From: CAIKZJ01 sp964626015
Lineage (GTDB): Bacteria; Bacteroidota; Ignavibacteria; Tepidaquicellales; Tepidaquicellaceae
Assembly (NCBI GenBank): GCA_964626015.1
Contig: CAZVCC010000030.1
Location: 1 to 38,613 of the forward strand
Direction of reading: 5' to 3'
Length of the DNA: 38,613 nt
Of this stretch, positions 6,709-15,695 are shown piece after piece; within the stretch, counting starts at the first letter, position 1; each line of letters begins with the position of its first letter. Under the pieces are notes generated by a model that searched no databases, had not been told where the DNA came from, and saw nothing but the letters and a program-made list of their open reading frames with translations. Made by a program: the position numbers and the translations under genes.

Positions 6709-8558
6709 ATTGAAATATGATCCCCTATTAGTTCTAGCCACCGCTTTAATGAGTAATGTCTGGCGTAATAATGTTCATTTTTCGAAATAAGGTGATATCT
6801 CTCGTTATATCTTTTCATTAACAAATCGTTGAACCATGGATCATTTCTTTGAAGTGTCTGAATATTATTTTTATATACATTATCTCTCCATACTTTTGTG
6901 TTAAAAGTATCGTTACCTTTTATTTTCTTCCTTAATTTCTTTCCGAAATAAAAACCAAGTGCAACAAAAATCCAGTTGATTCCACCCCTTAATTGATACG
7001 GGAAATATCCACGATCTACTTTAAAGAAATTTAATTCTTGCGAGAATCTATCCATAACATCAACGTACAGCAGTTGCCCCTTTCTTCTAGAAATCGGATT
7101 TTCCCTGAATGCATTATTATGTATGCCAGCATAATGTGTTTTCATTAATTCCTCAAAAAAATCCAGATCAAGAAATGGTATATTATGGTTTATAAAAAAG
7201 CGATCCACCCGTATAATTTCCATGAAAAATTTTCTCATTCCTTCATTAATATAAAAATTCTGAAGAAGCTGTTCTTTAGAAGATGCTGTTTTATTTTTAA
7301 TGTATTGTTTCTCTAACAACCCTAATATTTCATCCCTTGTTGTTGATTTAAATAATTCCTGTCGAAGGAAACCTTCAATACGCTGATTATTAAATAACCG
7401 TTCAAAATTTAAAAGCGGTTCAACAGAGAGAAAGGCTGCAGTCGTCTCCCGCGTTAATGATACAGAGTCGGGCATTACATGCATGGGTCTAATTAGCTCA
7501 CTTCCAAACATACCAGTTATACACTCCCGAGAATATGCTGATAAAATCCTGTGAGAATATAGATAATTACATCTCATAAATGGAGTAAAACCGTCACTTA
7601 TCATTAAAACCTCATCAGAGTTCTGAATGTATTGCGAAACATACTCCTCACCAAGAAATATAATCTTATGCTGCAATTTTAATTTATTTGCAAGCAACTT
7701 TGCAATTTCAATCTCTTTGCTTCCTTCCATTCCATATGTATACCCTATAATATTTTCATAATCCGTCTTATTTATCAACGCTAAATTTAATCGGCTATCA
7801 AATCCTCCGGTCAACCCGAGCAGAAATGGATGTTTTGTTGGTAAAATTGCCATATTATTCTTTAAATTAGAGCACAATATTTCAATGGCTTCACTTCTAT
7901 TGATAGGTTTAGAATTAAAACATTCTAAATGGTCATAATAAATCTCTGATTTAAATTGACCATCTGCAATTTCCACTCTTTCCCCAAATTGCAGAGAATA
8001 TACGTCTTTAAATAATGTAGTATTGCACAACAAAGTATCAAAAAGAGATAACATGACAAGACCAGTTTCATTAATTTGTGCTGACTCTAAGAGTTTCAAT
8101 AATATTGTCAGGTTTGTTGATAGTAAAATTTGTTTCCTATCGGTATAGTAATAGAAAGCACGAACCCCAAGTGGACTGTTTAAAATGGTTGTTCTTCCTG
8201 TCACTTTTTCAATTTTTATTATTATATAATCACCTTTTACTACTTTTTGTAACTGTTTTTTCTTATTAATGTAAATTTCTACAACTTGTCGAGTCTCCAG
8301 CAATTTCCCCGCTGTTCCATCAGTATTGTTTCGTGTAAATACTTTTCCAATAACAAAGTAGTAACACTCAGCATCTTCGAAAAATATTTTAGACAAATCA
8401 GGTTTTATGAAATCATTTAGATATCCTGTTATATTCTTCTTATTAAAGAACTTTTCATCTGTCCTATACTTTGAATAATACGGCAGTGATGTGATAGCTC
8501 TTTTCAGGGAACCACCATCATCGATTGTTTGACCTATACAAATTATTAGATCAATCAT
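6705..8558 (-). CDS. Asparagine-synthetase-like protein lacking the amidotransferase cysteine
   Basis: A 617-residue protein. The C-terminal half carries the ATP-pyrophosphatase loop GLTGGFDSRL (248-257; usual form SGG.DS), then YGMEGSKEIEIAKLLANKL and the substrate region ISDGFTPFMRCNYLY. The N-terminal ~200 residues resemble a class II glutamine amidotransferase domain (GDYIIIKIEK, LGVRAFYYY, STNL), but the mature protein would begin MIDLI with no cysteine at position 2, so glutamine hydrolysis is unlikely. Such proteins are common in polysaccharide and peptide clusters, where they may form amides with ammonia or another amine as nucleophile (inference). ATGA overlap with the upstream CapA-like gene. 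Confidence 0.8.
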   Translation of the reverse strand: MIDLIICIGQTIDDGGSLKRAITSLPYYSKYRTDEKFFNKKNITGYLNDFIKPDLSKIFFEDAECYYFVIGKVFTRNNTDGTAGKLLETRQVVEIYINKKKQLQKVVKGDYIIIKIEKVTGRTTILNSPLGVRAFYYYTDRKQILLSTNLTILLKLLESAQINETGLVMLSLFDTLLCNTTLFKDVYSLQFGERVEIADGQFKSEIYYDHLECFNSKPINRSEAIEILCSNLKNNMAILPTKHPFLLGLTGGFDSRLNLALINKTDYENIIGYTYGMEGSKEIEIAKLLANKLKLQHKIIFLGEEYVSQYIQNSDEVLMISDGFTPFMRCNYLYSHRILSAYSRECITGMFGSELIRPMHVMPDSVSLTRETTAAFLSVEPLLNFERLFNNQRIEGFLRQELFKSTTRDEILGLLEKQYIKNKTASSKEQLLQNFYINEGMRKFFMEIIRVDRFFINHNIPFLDLDFFEELMKTHYAGIHNNAFRENPISRRKGQLLYVDVMDRFSQELNFFKVDRGYFPYQLRGGINWIFVALGFYFGKKLRKKIKGNDTFNTKVWRDNVYKNNIQTLQRNDPWFNDLLMKRYNERYHLISKNEHYYARHYSLKRWLELIGDHISI

Positions 8559-9604
8559 ATTCTCATTTTATTAATTACTTCTTTAATAGTATATGTTTGA
8601 AACAGATTTCTCAAGGCCGTCATTGACCCATAGCGAAAAGTGTTAAACAAAAGCAGTTTTATCCATCTTCTATCAGTCGCTTGAAATTGTGAATCGTTTA
8701 AATCAATACCTCGTTTTATGTTTTCAATCCGCTGCAATTCCTCCGTCTTTTTCTTCTCAGAAAGAGGAATAAGACGATAGTCCTTGTTTAACTCGAAAAA
8801 GTCCAATGATTCATATTTGATCTTTTTTGTTCCGTCTATATCAAAATGCAAAACAGCTCCTAATCTGGAAAGCGGAAATGGTTCGTCAAAAATAAAGTTT
8901 CCTAGTGATAAATAAATATTTTTCTCGGAATGAGAAAGAACAGGTTGAATTAAATGAGGATGATGCCCTACTACACATAATATTTGAGGGATTTCTTTTA
9001 AAATCTGTCTGGCAATATTAAGCAAACCTGGAATTGGATATTGATAATAATCAATTCCCCAATGAACTATTAAGATGTAAAACGAGCATAATGTTGAATA
9101 TTTATTAATCACATATCGTATATTTTCAATATTAAACTCAGCAACCCCAAAAGATTTCTTTCTTGCAGTTCGACACATAGGTACGAAAGCATTAAAGGCC
9201 ATTATTCCGATACCATTTTCTAAAATAATTGGTTTAAAAGCCTCATCTAAATCCTTTCCAGCGCCTGTGTACACAATTCTGTTTTCTTTCAGCAAGGACG
9301 TTGTTGAAATAATACCATTAAGACCGAAATCTGACAAATGATTATTGGCTAGTGTTACCCCGTTAAGCTTAAGAAATTTCAAAGTGCTAATCAATTCCGA
9401 ACTGATACTGAAGGTCAGATGCGGATTCTTTCCATTGTACTTCCTGCCATCCGAATCGAAAGGAGCCTCAAGATTTGCTATAATAAAATCAGACTTTTTA
9501 AAAAATGGCAAAACTTCACCAAATACATATTCATTACCCTTTTTTATTATAGTCTCGCCTACTTTTCTTCCAAGCATTATGTCACCAAGCAGACTTATCC
9601 GCAT
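8555..9604 (-). CDS. CapA-family (PGA_cap) metallophosphatase-fold protein
   Basis: A 349-residue protein with all expected CapA blocks: GDIMLGR (7-13), NLEAP (44-48), ANNHLSDFG (86-94), HWG (181-183) and GHHPH (213-217). The family is named after CapA of Bacillus poly-gamma-glutamate synthesis, which works beside an ATP-dependent amide ligase. Here the gene directly follows an ATP-grasp gene (3 nt gap), copying that pairing. No signal peptide is visible, so it is probably cytoplasmic. The biochemical role of CapA-like proteins in polysaccharide loci is not settled. Its TGA overlaps the ATG of the asparagine-synthetase-like gene. Confidence 0.85.
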   Translation of the reverse strand: MRISLLGDIMLGRKVGETIIKKGNEYVFGEVLPFFKKSDFIIANLEAPFDSDGRKYNGKNPHLTFSISSELISTLKFLKLNGVTLANNHLSDFGLNGIISTTSLLKENRIVYTGAGKDLDEAFKPIILENGIGIMAFNAFVPMCRTARKKSFGVAEFNIENIRYVINKYSTLCSFYILIVHWGIDYYQYPIPGLLNIARQILKEIPQILCVVGHHPHLIQPVLSHSEKNIYLSLGNFIFDEPFPLSRLGAVLHFDIDGTKKIKYESLDFFELNKDYRLIPLSEKKKTEELQRIENIKRGIDLNDSQFQATDRRWIKLLLFNTFRYGSMTALRNLFQTYTIKEVINKMRI

Positions 9605-9605
9605 T

Positions 9606-10751
9606 CTATTTAATCACCCCCAAAGAGTATAAAAATGGTTTTAAATCATCAAAAGATAATAAACCCAAATTATTGGCATATAAGTATGATCGGAATAATT
9701 CTTTAATTTGTTTCGGTTCTTTCTTGAGTAGATTGTAAACGGCAACAAAATCGGAATTGGCATCAATCCAATAGGAATTTAATGGATATGGATGTTCCTG
9801 GCTATTTAGTTGATTTATACAATCTAAATAACACAGCGTGGGAAAGTTTATGCCAAGGGCTTCAGCGTGTCCAATCTGCTGCCAAACCCGAGCATTAATT
9901 TCAATAAACTGATATTCATTGACTCTTGGATCGAATTTAAATTCGACATTCGCAAAACCATGCCAGGACATAGCTTCCAGTAAATTACGCGAAAGTTTTT
10001 CAACGACTTTATTCTTAACAGTACGCGTTGAAGTCGCTGAGCCGAATTCCAGCGGCCATTGCCTGATTTTTTGAATTATAAATTTTTGACGGAATCGTCC
10101 AGCACGATCATAATAAAATGATGCTTCAAAATTATTATTCACTGAACCCGGCACAATCTCCTGTAACAACACTTCCTGTTGATGTGTGATGAGAAGAGGC
10201 AATTTTTTTTTGGCCTCTTCAAGGGATTGCAATTTTATGCCCTTATTTTTAAATATCTTTTTCCATTCATGAATTTTTGCCGGTTTAATAAAGACAGGAT
10301 ACGTTATATTTGTTATTACTTCTTCAAGTTTTTCAGTGCTGGTTTCACAAAATGATGGTACATTGAAACCAAGGCTTTTTACATAATTCAATTGTTTTTG
10401 TTTATCAAGAATCATTTTAAGCACTTCTTCCGCTGGTTGTATGGTAATACAATTCTTAGGTATTGTTTCTTTGTTAATTAGTAAATAATTTAAGAACTCA
10501 TCACTGGCAGGAATTAATAAAATTTTTGAATAATTTTCTGCAATCCGTTTTATATTTTGTATTATATCATTGGATAGAAGAGGGTTCTCGCACAATATAT
10601 TTTTTCCATATCTCGACCTATAGCCGGTTTTCCTTTGATCGTAATCCAAACCGAACACTTGAATACCCTGCCGGCAAAGTGCACGAACCGCGTATAATCC
10701 TGTGTCAAACATGCTTAGAACAATTACTGCAAAATCATTTTCAGGATTCAA
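9606..10751 (-). CDS. ATP-grasp carboxylate-amine ligase
   Basis: About 381 residues. The N-terminal domain opens DFAVIVLSMFDTGLYAVRALCRQGIQVFGLD. The ATP-grasp core follows: LDKQKQLNYVKSLGFNVPSF, YPVFIKPAKIHEW, VLLQEIVPGSVNNNFEA and FANVEFKFDPRVNEYQFIEINARVWQQ, which supplies the Mg-binding E/N residues (EINAR). Members ligate a carboxylate to an amine. I placed the start at TTG 10751 because GGAGGAG lies 4 nt upstream and the overlap with the upstream stop (10741-10743) is only 11 nt. The same frame is open to an ATG at 10799, which would overlap the GNAT gene by 59 nt. With the adjacent CapA-like gene it suggests amide or peptide bond formation on the polymer. Confidence 0.78.
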   Translation of the reverse strand: MNPENDFAVIVLSMFDTGLYAVRALCRQGIQVFGLDYDQRKTGYRSRYGKNILCENPLLSNDIIQNIKRIAENYSKILLIPASDEFLNYLLINKETIPKNCITIQPAEEVLKMILDKQKQLNYVKSLGFNVPSFCETSTEKLEEVITNITYPVFIKPAKIHEWKKIFKNKGIKLQSLEEAKKKLPLLITHQQEVLLQEIVPGSVNNNFEASFYYDRAGRFRQKFIIQKIRQWPLEFGSATSTRTVKNKVVEKLSRNLLEAMSWHGFANVEFKFDPRVNEYQFIEINARVWQQIGHAEALGINFPTLCYLDCINQLNSQEHPYPLNSYWIDANSDFVAVYNLLKKEPKQIKELFRSYLYANNLGLLSFDDLKPFLYSLGVIK

Positions 10752-11454
10752 GCAACTCCTCCAGTAAATGTACATCCTTTTTTTTAGTTCGGAAACCAAA
10801 TCCCAACACCTTACTAAAAGTATATTTGCATAACACGTACCTAAATCCTACTTTTAAATGAGCTTTAATTGAAGCCTTGTTGTGTTTCATTAACCAAAGG
10901 TATACATTGTCTATGCTGCACTGAGAAAGATAACTATATGACTTTTGAAATAACTGCTGATGGTATCCCTTCCCGCGGGAGGTTGAGAATGTGTACACAT
11001 CAAAAATCGAAGCTTCGGCATTTGTAAGTGATCTGCAAAGATTTACTTCGGGAATATCAATTACTTTTTCCGAAACAAACAAATATGATACTGGAACTTC
11101 ATTTGTATTTAATAATATTAAACATCGATCACCACGTGAAAATCGTTTTTCAATAATTTTTAGATATTGTGTAAGTGAAATAGTAGGGTCTTCGGATGCA
11201 CGAAAAGCAGCTAAGTTTTTAAATGAAGCAGAAGTCATAACCACTTTCAGATTCCTAATGTCAGCAGTATCAATAAGTGTTTTATCAATACAGGTTTTTG
11301 TAAGATATATAGATGTGCTTGAGTATTTAAGTCTGTTGTAAGCGGAATGAAAGAAAAGTAATGGAATTATTAATAAATATACAGGTTTTCTAAATAAAAT
11401 ACTATAATCTGCTCTAATCTCTTCTTTTTCTTTTTTAAAATAGGGCTTGTTCAT
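10741..11454 (-). CDS. GNAT-family N-acetyltransferase
   Basis: A 237-residue protein. The acetyl-CoA binding block is IFDVYTFSTSRGKGYHQQLF (150-169) with the RGKGY pyrophosphate loop, followed by VYLWLMKHNKASIKAHLKVGFR, the usual final helix and strand of the GNAT fold. The first ~60 residues are not conserved GNAT sequence and include a short hydrophobic stretch (PVYLLIIPLLFF, 24-35). The likely role is acyl transfer to an amino sugar or to an amino group added by nearby enzymes; the substrate is unknown. It is first in a tight run with the ATP-grasp, CapA-like and asparagine-synthetase-like genes. Upstream are 190 bp of AT-rich non-coding DNA where a promoter could lie; I cannot identify one securely. 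Confidence 0.75.
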   Translation of the reverse strand: MNKPYFKKEKEEIRADYSILFRKPVYLLIIPLLFFHSAYNRLKYSSTSIYLTKTCIDKTLIDTADIRNLKVVMTSASFKNLAAFRASEDPTISLTQYLKIIEKRFSRGDRCLILLNTNEVPVSYLFVSEKVIDIPEVNLCRSLTNAEASIFDVYTFSTSRGKGYHQQLFQKSYSYLSQCSIDNVYLWLMKHNKASIKAHLKVGFRYVLCKYTFSKVLGFGFRTKKKDVHLLEELLES

Positions 11455-11644
11455 TTTTTATTCCAATAAATCTAACATAGTCATTTCTGATTATCTTTGT
11501 AATATTTAAAATCAAAAATCATAATATCTCAGACATTACAAATACAATGACGAACAGGGAAATAGTTATTCCTATTTTTCTACTGGCAATAAGAGCAGCT
11601 TAATATAACCGTTTAAATAAAATCTGAAAATATGATTTCTACAG

Positions 11645-12586
11645 TTACAGACTTTTTACTGCCTGAATTAAACAAGATGATGTTATTAAATCGCTGTCGG
11701 TTGTACTTTTTCTGAATAATGAAATTTTTTTTGCTTTTATGGGATTTTCATTTATCACGCTTACGACATTTTTAATTTCAAATCCACACTCTTCAATAGC
11801 TTTTACATGATCTGAAAGCATGTTTCGGTTTATTATATATTTACGACCATGCATTAGTATACTCCAAACTGGTTTAGAAATATACCAATGGCCGCTCCAA
11901 TAATCACTAATCTCATGTGCCTTAAAATCAATCTGATGCGAGATTATTCCGCCAGGTCGCAGCCATTTATACATTGTTTTGTATGAATCTTTAATATCTT
12001 CAACATGCTCCATTACTGCTTGAGAGTATATTAAATCTAAAGAACTACTAATTTTTGTTTCTGCTTTGTTCCAAGGAACTACATACTCAATTTTAACTTT
12101 GGTGGATTGCTTGTCAAGCGCAAGTTCAATCTCTTTTCCAATATCATTAATCCTGTGACCAAAAGGATACAAAATTTCACTAGGATACTTATAATCCTCA
12201 AGCATAGGATTTACACAAGAAAATTCATCACCGTTTGGAATTGGTGTATTATTTGCAAAAAGTTCAAGAATAGATTTTGCTACAAGCTTGTTAAAGGAAA
12301 CATTAGTATGTTCAATTACATCAAGTGCATAGTATTCCGTTGCCCCACTAAAAATTGCTGCTATTCCTATTCCGAGAGAATCACCAGGGCCCAATTCAGC
12401 AACTCTGGTGATATCTGATAATCTATTTAATAGACCACATTTTCGCAATTGCACCAGATGTCTTAACCATACACTGTAACAGTATTTTGCTGAATTACTC
12501 CCACCTGTACCTTTACGGGGAATAAATCTGCTGGGAATCAAATAGCTTAATAACCCCCTTACAAATGGCTTCAGATTAACAATCAT
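11645..12586 (-). CDS. Class I SAM-dependent methyltransferase
   Basis: A 313-residue protein. Motif I is VAELGPGDSLGIG (62-74), the acidic strand YYALDVIEHT follows, and the post-motif region is SLDLIYSQAVMEHVEDIKDSYKTMYKWLRPGGIISHQ, typical of Methyltransf_11/23 enzymes in polysaccharide clusters. It likely O- or N-methylates a sugar or its substituent; the target is unknown. The start overlaps the end of the upstream deacetylase gene by 11 nt (12576-12586), so it is co-transcribed and probably translationally coupled with it. Confidence 0.82.
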   Translation of the reverse strand: MIVNLKPFVRGLLSYLIPSRFIPRKGTGGSNSAKYCYSVWLRHLVQLRKCGLLNRLSDITRVAELGPGDSLGIGIAAIFSGATEYYALDVIEHTNVSFNKLVAKSILELFANNTPIPNGDEFSCVNPMLEDYKYPSEILYPFGHRINDIGKEIELALDKQSTKVKIEYVVPWNKAETKISSSLDLIYSQAVMEHVEDIKDSYKTMYKWLRPGGIISHQIDFKAHEISDYWSGHWYISKPVWSILMHGRKYIINRNMLSDHVKAIEECGFEIKNVVSVINENPIKAKKISLFRKSTTDSDLITSSCLIQAVKSL

Positions 12587-13580
12587 TGATACCTTTGTTT
12601 AAAAATTCCGAATACTGACTGCATGTCATAATTTTAATTACAGTTCTTTTTTCATCTATATATTTAAATATTGCCTCCATAATATCTCTGCAAAAAATTG
12701 TATTAAAGGAAGGATGAAACCAAAAATTGCAAAGTGTGTTATTTTCTATTGCCCTGTCAATAATTTTTAGATATCTTTTAATATGATACTCCACCGACCA
12801 ATCGGTTCTGAATGTAAATTCATAAGTTCTTTTTAACTCCCATAGTGATTGCATATGAACTTTAGGATACCCTAGAATATTACCCGGATCAGTCTGAAAT
12901 GATGTAAACCCGGCATTTGCAAGATTCCGAAGATTTCCAATAGTATGACCTGGATGAACAAATGACTTTAAATTAATTCCATATTTTACAGCTTCTTCCT
13001 TGCAATAATTAATTTCCGCTTCAAAAACTTCCGTTGGACACACTTTGTCGCTGCAATCAATGTGGGAAAATGTATGACAGCCAATTTCATGATTAACTTT
13101 AGAGGATAATATTTGCTCTATCAAATCAGGACAATACCATTCAGGTGCATTTTTGTAATTTGAACATGGATCATATTCAAACCAGTCATTTCCGGTAAAC
13201 TTCCAAAATTCATTCTCAAAATTCCCTAATCTCGGAATTTCTTTATGAGATATGCCTTTTTCGTTTCTATTACATTCTTCTAAAAATAAATGCCCAACTG
13301 TTGCCCAGGTAATCGGAATATCATATTTGCCGCATAATTCAAGGATTTTCGGTATATTTTCTCTTTCAGTCCTTGCTTTATCTATTGCCAGTTTATAAGG
13401 TTCAGTGGTGCTTTTAGAATATCTCCATGCCCATGCAAGTTCGAAGTCGGCTGTGATTGTAACAACAGCTTTGAAAGGCTCAGGGATAAATCTACGCCAG
13501 TCATTTCTTTTTATAATCCTAGGACTCCTTCCTAAAAGAAAGTTTATTTTACTAATTATGGATTTCATTTTTAGTTTCAT
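12576..13580 (-). CDS. NodB-like polysaccharide deacetylase (CE4-type), long form
   Basis: A 334-residue protein with VTITADFELAW (40-50; the acidic pair is D45 and E47 rather than the usual DD), TWATVGHLF (91-99), NHEIGCHTFSHIDCSD (163-178; histidine metal ligands), FVHPGHTIGNL (207-217) and FWFHPSFNT. These give the order of CE4 motifs. An insert near 100-150 contains FEYDPCSNYKNAPEWYCPDLI with two cysteines, seen in deacetylase-like proteins of surface polysaccharide loci. No signal peptide, so it is probably cytoplasmic and acts on a precursor. The ATG overlaps the stop of the GT4 gene upstream (13577-13580). It is a second, only distantly similar deacetylase next to 2190-2999. Confidence 0.8.
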   Translation of the reverse strand: MKLKMKSIISKINFLLGRSPRIIKRNDWRRFIPEPFKAVVTITADFELAWAWRYSKSTTEPYKLAIDKARTERENIPKILELCGKYDIPITWATVGHLFLEECNRNEKGISHKEIPRLGNFENEFWKFTGNDWFEYDPCSNYKNAPEWYCPDLIEQILSSKVNHEIGCHTFSHIDCSDKVCPTEVFEAEINYCKEEAVKYGINLKSFVHPGHTIGNLRNLANAGFTSFQTDPGNILGYPKVHMQSLWELKRTYEFTFRTDWSVEYHIKRYLKIIDRAIENNTLCNFWFHPSFNTIFCRDIMEAIFKYIDEKRTVIKIMTCSQYSEFLNKGINDC

Positions 13581-14644
13581 AAACTCCGATATAGCTGAAG
13601 AAGTTGTTCACAATTATTATTGTAATTAAATTTATCCTCCAATGTTACAAATGCTGATTGTCTAATCGCATAATACAAAGCAGGTTTTTCTTTCACCATT
13701 TGCACATAATTTACTATTGCATTTGAATCACCTTCATTTATAAGGAAACCGTTTTTTCCGTGTTCTATTATTTCCGGAATTCCACCAACATTTGTTCCAA
13801 TTGCTACTAATCCTGCCGCCATATATTCAAGAATAGAATTTGATACACCTTCAGAATATTTCTTAGTGGAACATAAAATTCCTATTTTACATTCAGCTAA
13901 ATATTCTTCTACGTTATGTGCCGCGCCAACAAACCTTATTATCTCGCTTAATTCTCCATAATTCTCTTTTATGTAATTCATAAAGTTTTTTCTATGAGGG
14001 CCATCTCCCACTAAGTATGCATTATCTACTACTTTAAGTCGAATAAGTTTAACTGCAGATTTCAGAAATGTTTTATGGTCTTTATAATCTGTAAAGTTTG
14101 CAGTCATTATAATATTAAATTCTTTAGTTATTTCATTTCTTCGAAAACGTTCTCTATTAATTGCATTATATATAACTTGTCCATTGACTTTATATGCTTT
14201 TAAACCAGCGGAAGAGTTGGCAACAACAAAATCTGCCTGATTCAAAAAGAATCTTTTGAAATAATACTCCCATCCTTTTTCAATACCGGCATCTCGAATT
14301 GACCCATCAATGAGTTTTATTTTAAATACCCGAGATGGCAACCATGAATAAAATGATGAAAGCGGATCCCAGGTGTGGATTATATCAGGTTTAAACTTTA
14401 AAATATGCTTCCATATTGTAAAGACAGGTTCAATTCTTAAAGGTCTTTTTCTGAGTTCAACAATATCGGGTACAAGGCCTTTAACTGTTTCGGAATAATG
14501 TTTATTTTTGTTAAATGTAATTACATCAACACTGACATCATTATTTTTTGTGAATATTTTAATTAATTCAACCAGTTGGCGCTCTTTGCCGCCACCGTGT
14601 AGACCATCAATGATATAAAGGACTTTTAATTGCCTATCATTCAA
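13577..14644 (-). CDS. GT4-family glycosyltransferase
   Basis: A 355-residue GT-B enzyme. N-terminal VLYIIDGLHGGGKERQLVELIKIF carries the glycine-rich acceptor-side loop. The C-terminal domain has FNIIMTANFTDYKDHKTFLKSA, AYLVGDGPHR, IIRFVGAAHNVEEYLAECKIGILCSTKKYSEGVSNSILEYMAAGLVAIGTNVGGIPEII, including the EX7E motif (EGVSNSILE). Donor sugar not predictable. Overlaps both neighbours (ATGA downstream, 8 nt with the ATP-grasp gene upstream), placing it in one translational unit with the second CapA/ATP-grasp pair. Confidence 0.88.
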   Translation of the reverse strand: MNDRQLKVLYIIDGLHGGGKERQLVELIKIFTKNNDVSVDVITFNKNKHYSETVKGLVPDIVELRKRPLRIEPVFTIWKHILKFKPDIIHTWDPLSSFYSWLPSRVFKIKLIDGSIRDAGIEKGWEYYFKRFFLNQADFVVANSSAGLKAYKVNGQVIYNAINRERFRRNEITKEFNIIMTANFTDYKDHKTFLKSAVKLIRLKVVDNAYLVGDGPHRKNFMNYIKENYGELSEIIRFVGAAHNVEEYLAECKIGILCSTKKYSEGVSNSILEYMAAGLVAIGTNVGGIPEIIEHGKNGFLINEGDSNAIVNYVQMVKEKPALYYAIRQSAFVTLEDKFNYNNNCEQLLQLYRSL

Positions 14645-15695
14645 ATTCGGGTTGGATTAATTTTTCATTCTTTAATAAATCAACCAAGTGGAAGTATTGA
14701 GGCCAAAAATGACCCTCGTGCCAGTTTAATTCATTATCCCAATAACCGGGACAGTTATATATTGCTTGGTCTTGATATGTATAACTAATTTCACAAAAGG
14801 CGGGTTGACCATCATTCCATAGGAAATCGTATGCCATCGATTGAAATTTCAATTTATTGGAAATCGCAAAAGCTAGTTTAAGAAAATTCGTATCGATTTT
14901 ATTCATTTCGTAATTAATCTTTCCGCTACCAGAGCTTCTGAAATCGTTTTTGCGATTATATCGCCTGAAGGCAAACCCGCGTTTTCCAATTATCGTGACT
15001 CTAGTATCAAAATCATTCATTGGCAGAAACTTTTGAAAAAGTACATAGTTTTTTTCTTTTTGCCATTGAAGATTTATGTCTCTTCTTTTGTAGAAACGGT
15101 ATGCCTTCTTTAGTGCTTGATCAAATAACAAATCCCATTTAAAATCCATAAACTTCAATTTAACATTTCCAGGAACACCACCAAGATATAAACCGTTCCC
15201 AAACATTTTTTTTGTTATTCTGGCGGCTAAATCATAGTTCTTGACTAAAACCACATCTTTAGAACCTGCACTGGATTTTAGTTTAAAGACCAAAGGATAA
15301 TCTTTTCTCTCCTTTAACCATTTAAGAGCATTTTCCTTTTCGTAAAAAATCCATGAATCTATTATTGGAAAGCCATTGGCTCTTAACAAATAAAACTGTC
15401 TTATTTTATCATCGTGGTGCCAAGTTGTACGATAATTTGGGAACACAGGAATATTGTATTCCCTCTCAATGATTGGCATAATAGATCTGGCAATTTGGTT
15501 GTGATCCGGTCCTCCGCCCCAATGATATATAAAATGTGTACACTCTTTCAAATCACTCCAAAAAATCAGATCGTCTATATTCATTTTTCTCCATGGAATT
15601 GAATTTGTTTCCAGAATTTTAATATATTTCAATGAAAATGGACCTATTTCACCTCGTCTGTGAGTATGGATTCCAACAAGCAAATTATTTTCCAT
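14637..15695 (-). CDS. ATP-grasp ligase, RimK-like
   Basis: A 352-residue protein unrelated in detail to the other ATP-grasp of the locus. KIRQFYLLRANGFPIIDSWIFYEKENALKWLKERKDYPLVFKLKSSAGSKDVVLVKNY covers the ATP-grasp lid and phosphate loop; VLFQKFLPMNDFDTRVTIIGKRGFAFRRYNR is the RimK-like central sheet; MAYDFLWNDGQPAFCEISYTYQDQ gives the metal-binding D..E positions (FCEIS). Likely an ATP-dependent carboxylate-amine ligase; an amino-acid substrate is inferred. It starts at the last base of the CapA-like gene's stop (TAATG-type overlap at 15695), so the ATP-grasp/CapA pairing occurs twice in the window. Confidence 0.78.
   Translation of the reverse strand: MENNLLVGIHTHRRGEIGPFSLKYIKILETNSIPWRKMNIDDLIFWSDLKECTHFIYHWGGGPDHNQIARSIMPIIEREYNIPVFPNYRTTWHHDDKIRQFYLLRANGFPIIDSWIFYEKENALKWLKERKDYPLVFKLKSSAGSKDVVLVKNYDLAARITKKMFGNGLYLGGVPGNVKLKFMDFKWDLLFDQALKKAYRFYKRRDINLQWQKEKNYVLFQKFLPMNDFDTRVTIIGKRGFAFRRYNRKNDFRSSGSGKINYEMNKIDTNFLKLAFAISNKLKFQSMAYDFLWNDGQPAFCEISYTYQDQAIYNCPGYWDNELNWHEGHFWPQYFHLVDLLKNEKLIQPEFE

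Noticed and set aside
11455..11644. Bacteroidota-type promoter (TTTG ... TAnnTTTG) upstream of the GNAT gene
   Set aside because: Only partial matches to the -7 box could be found, at doubtful spacing, in very AT-rich DNA.
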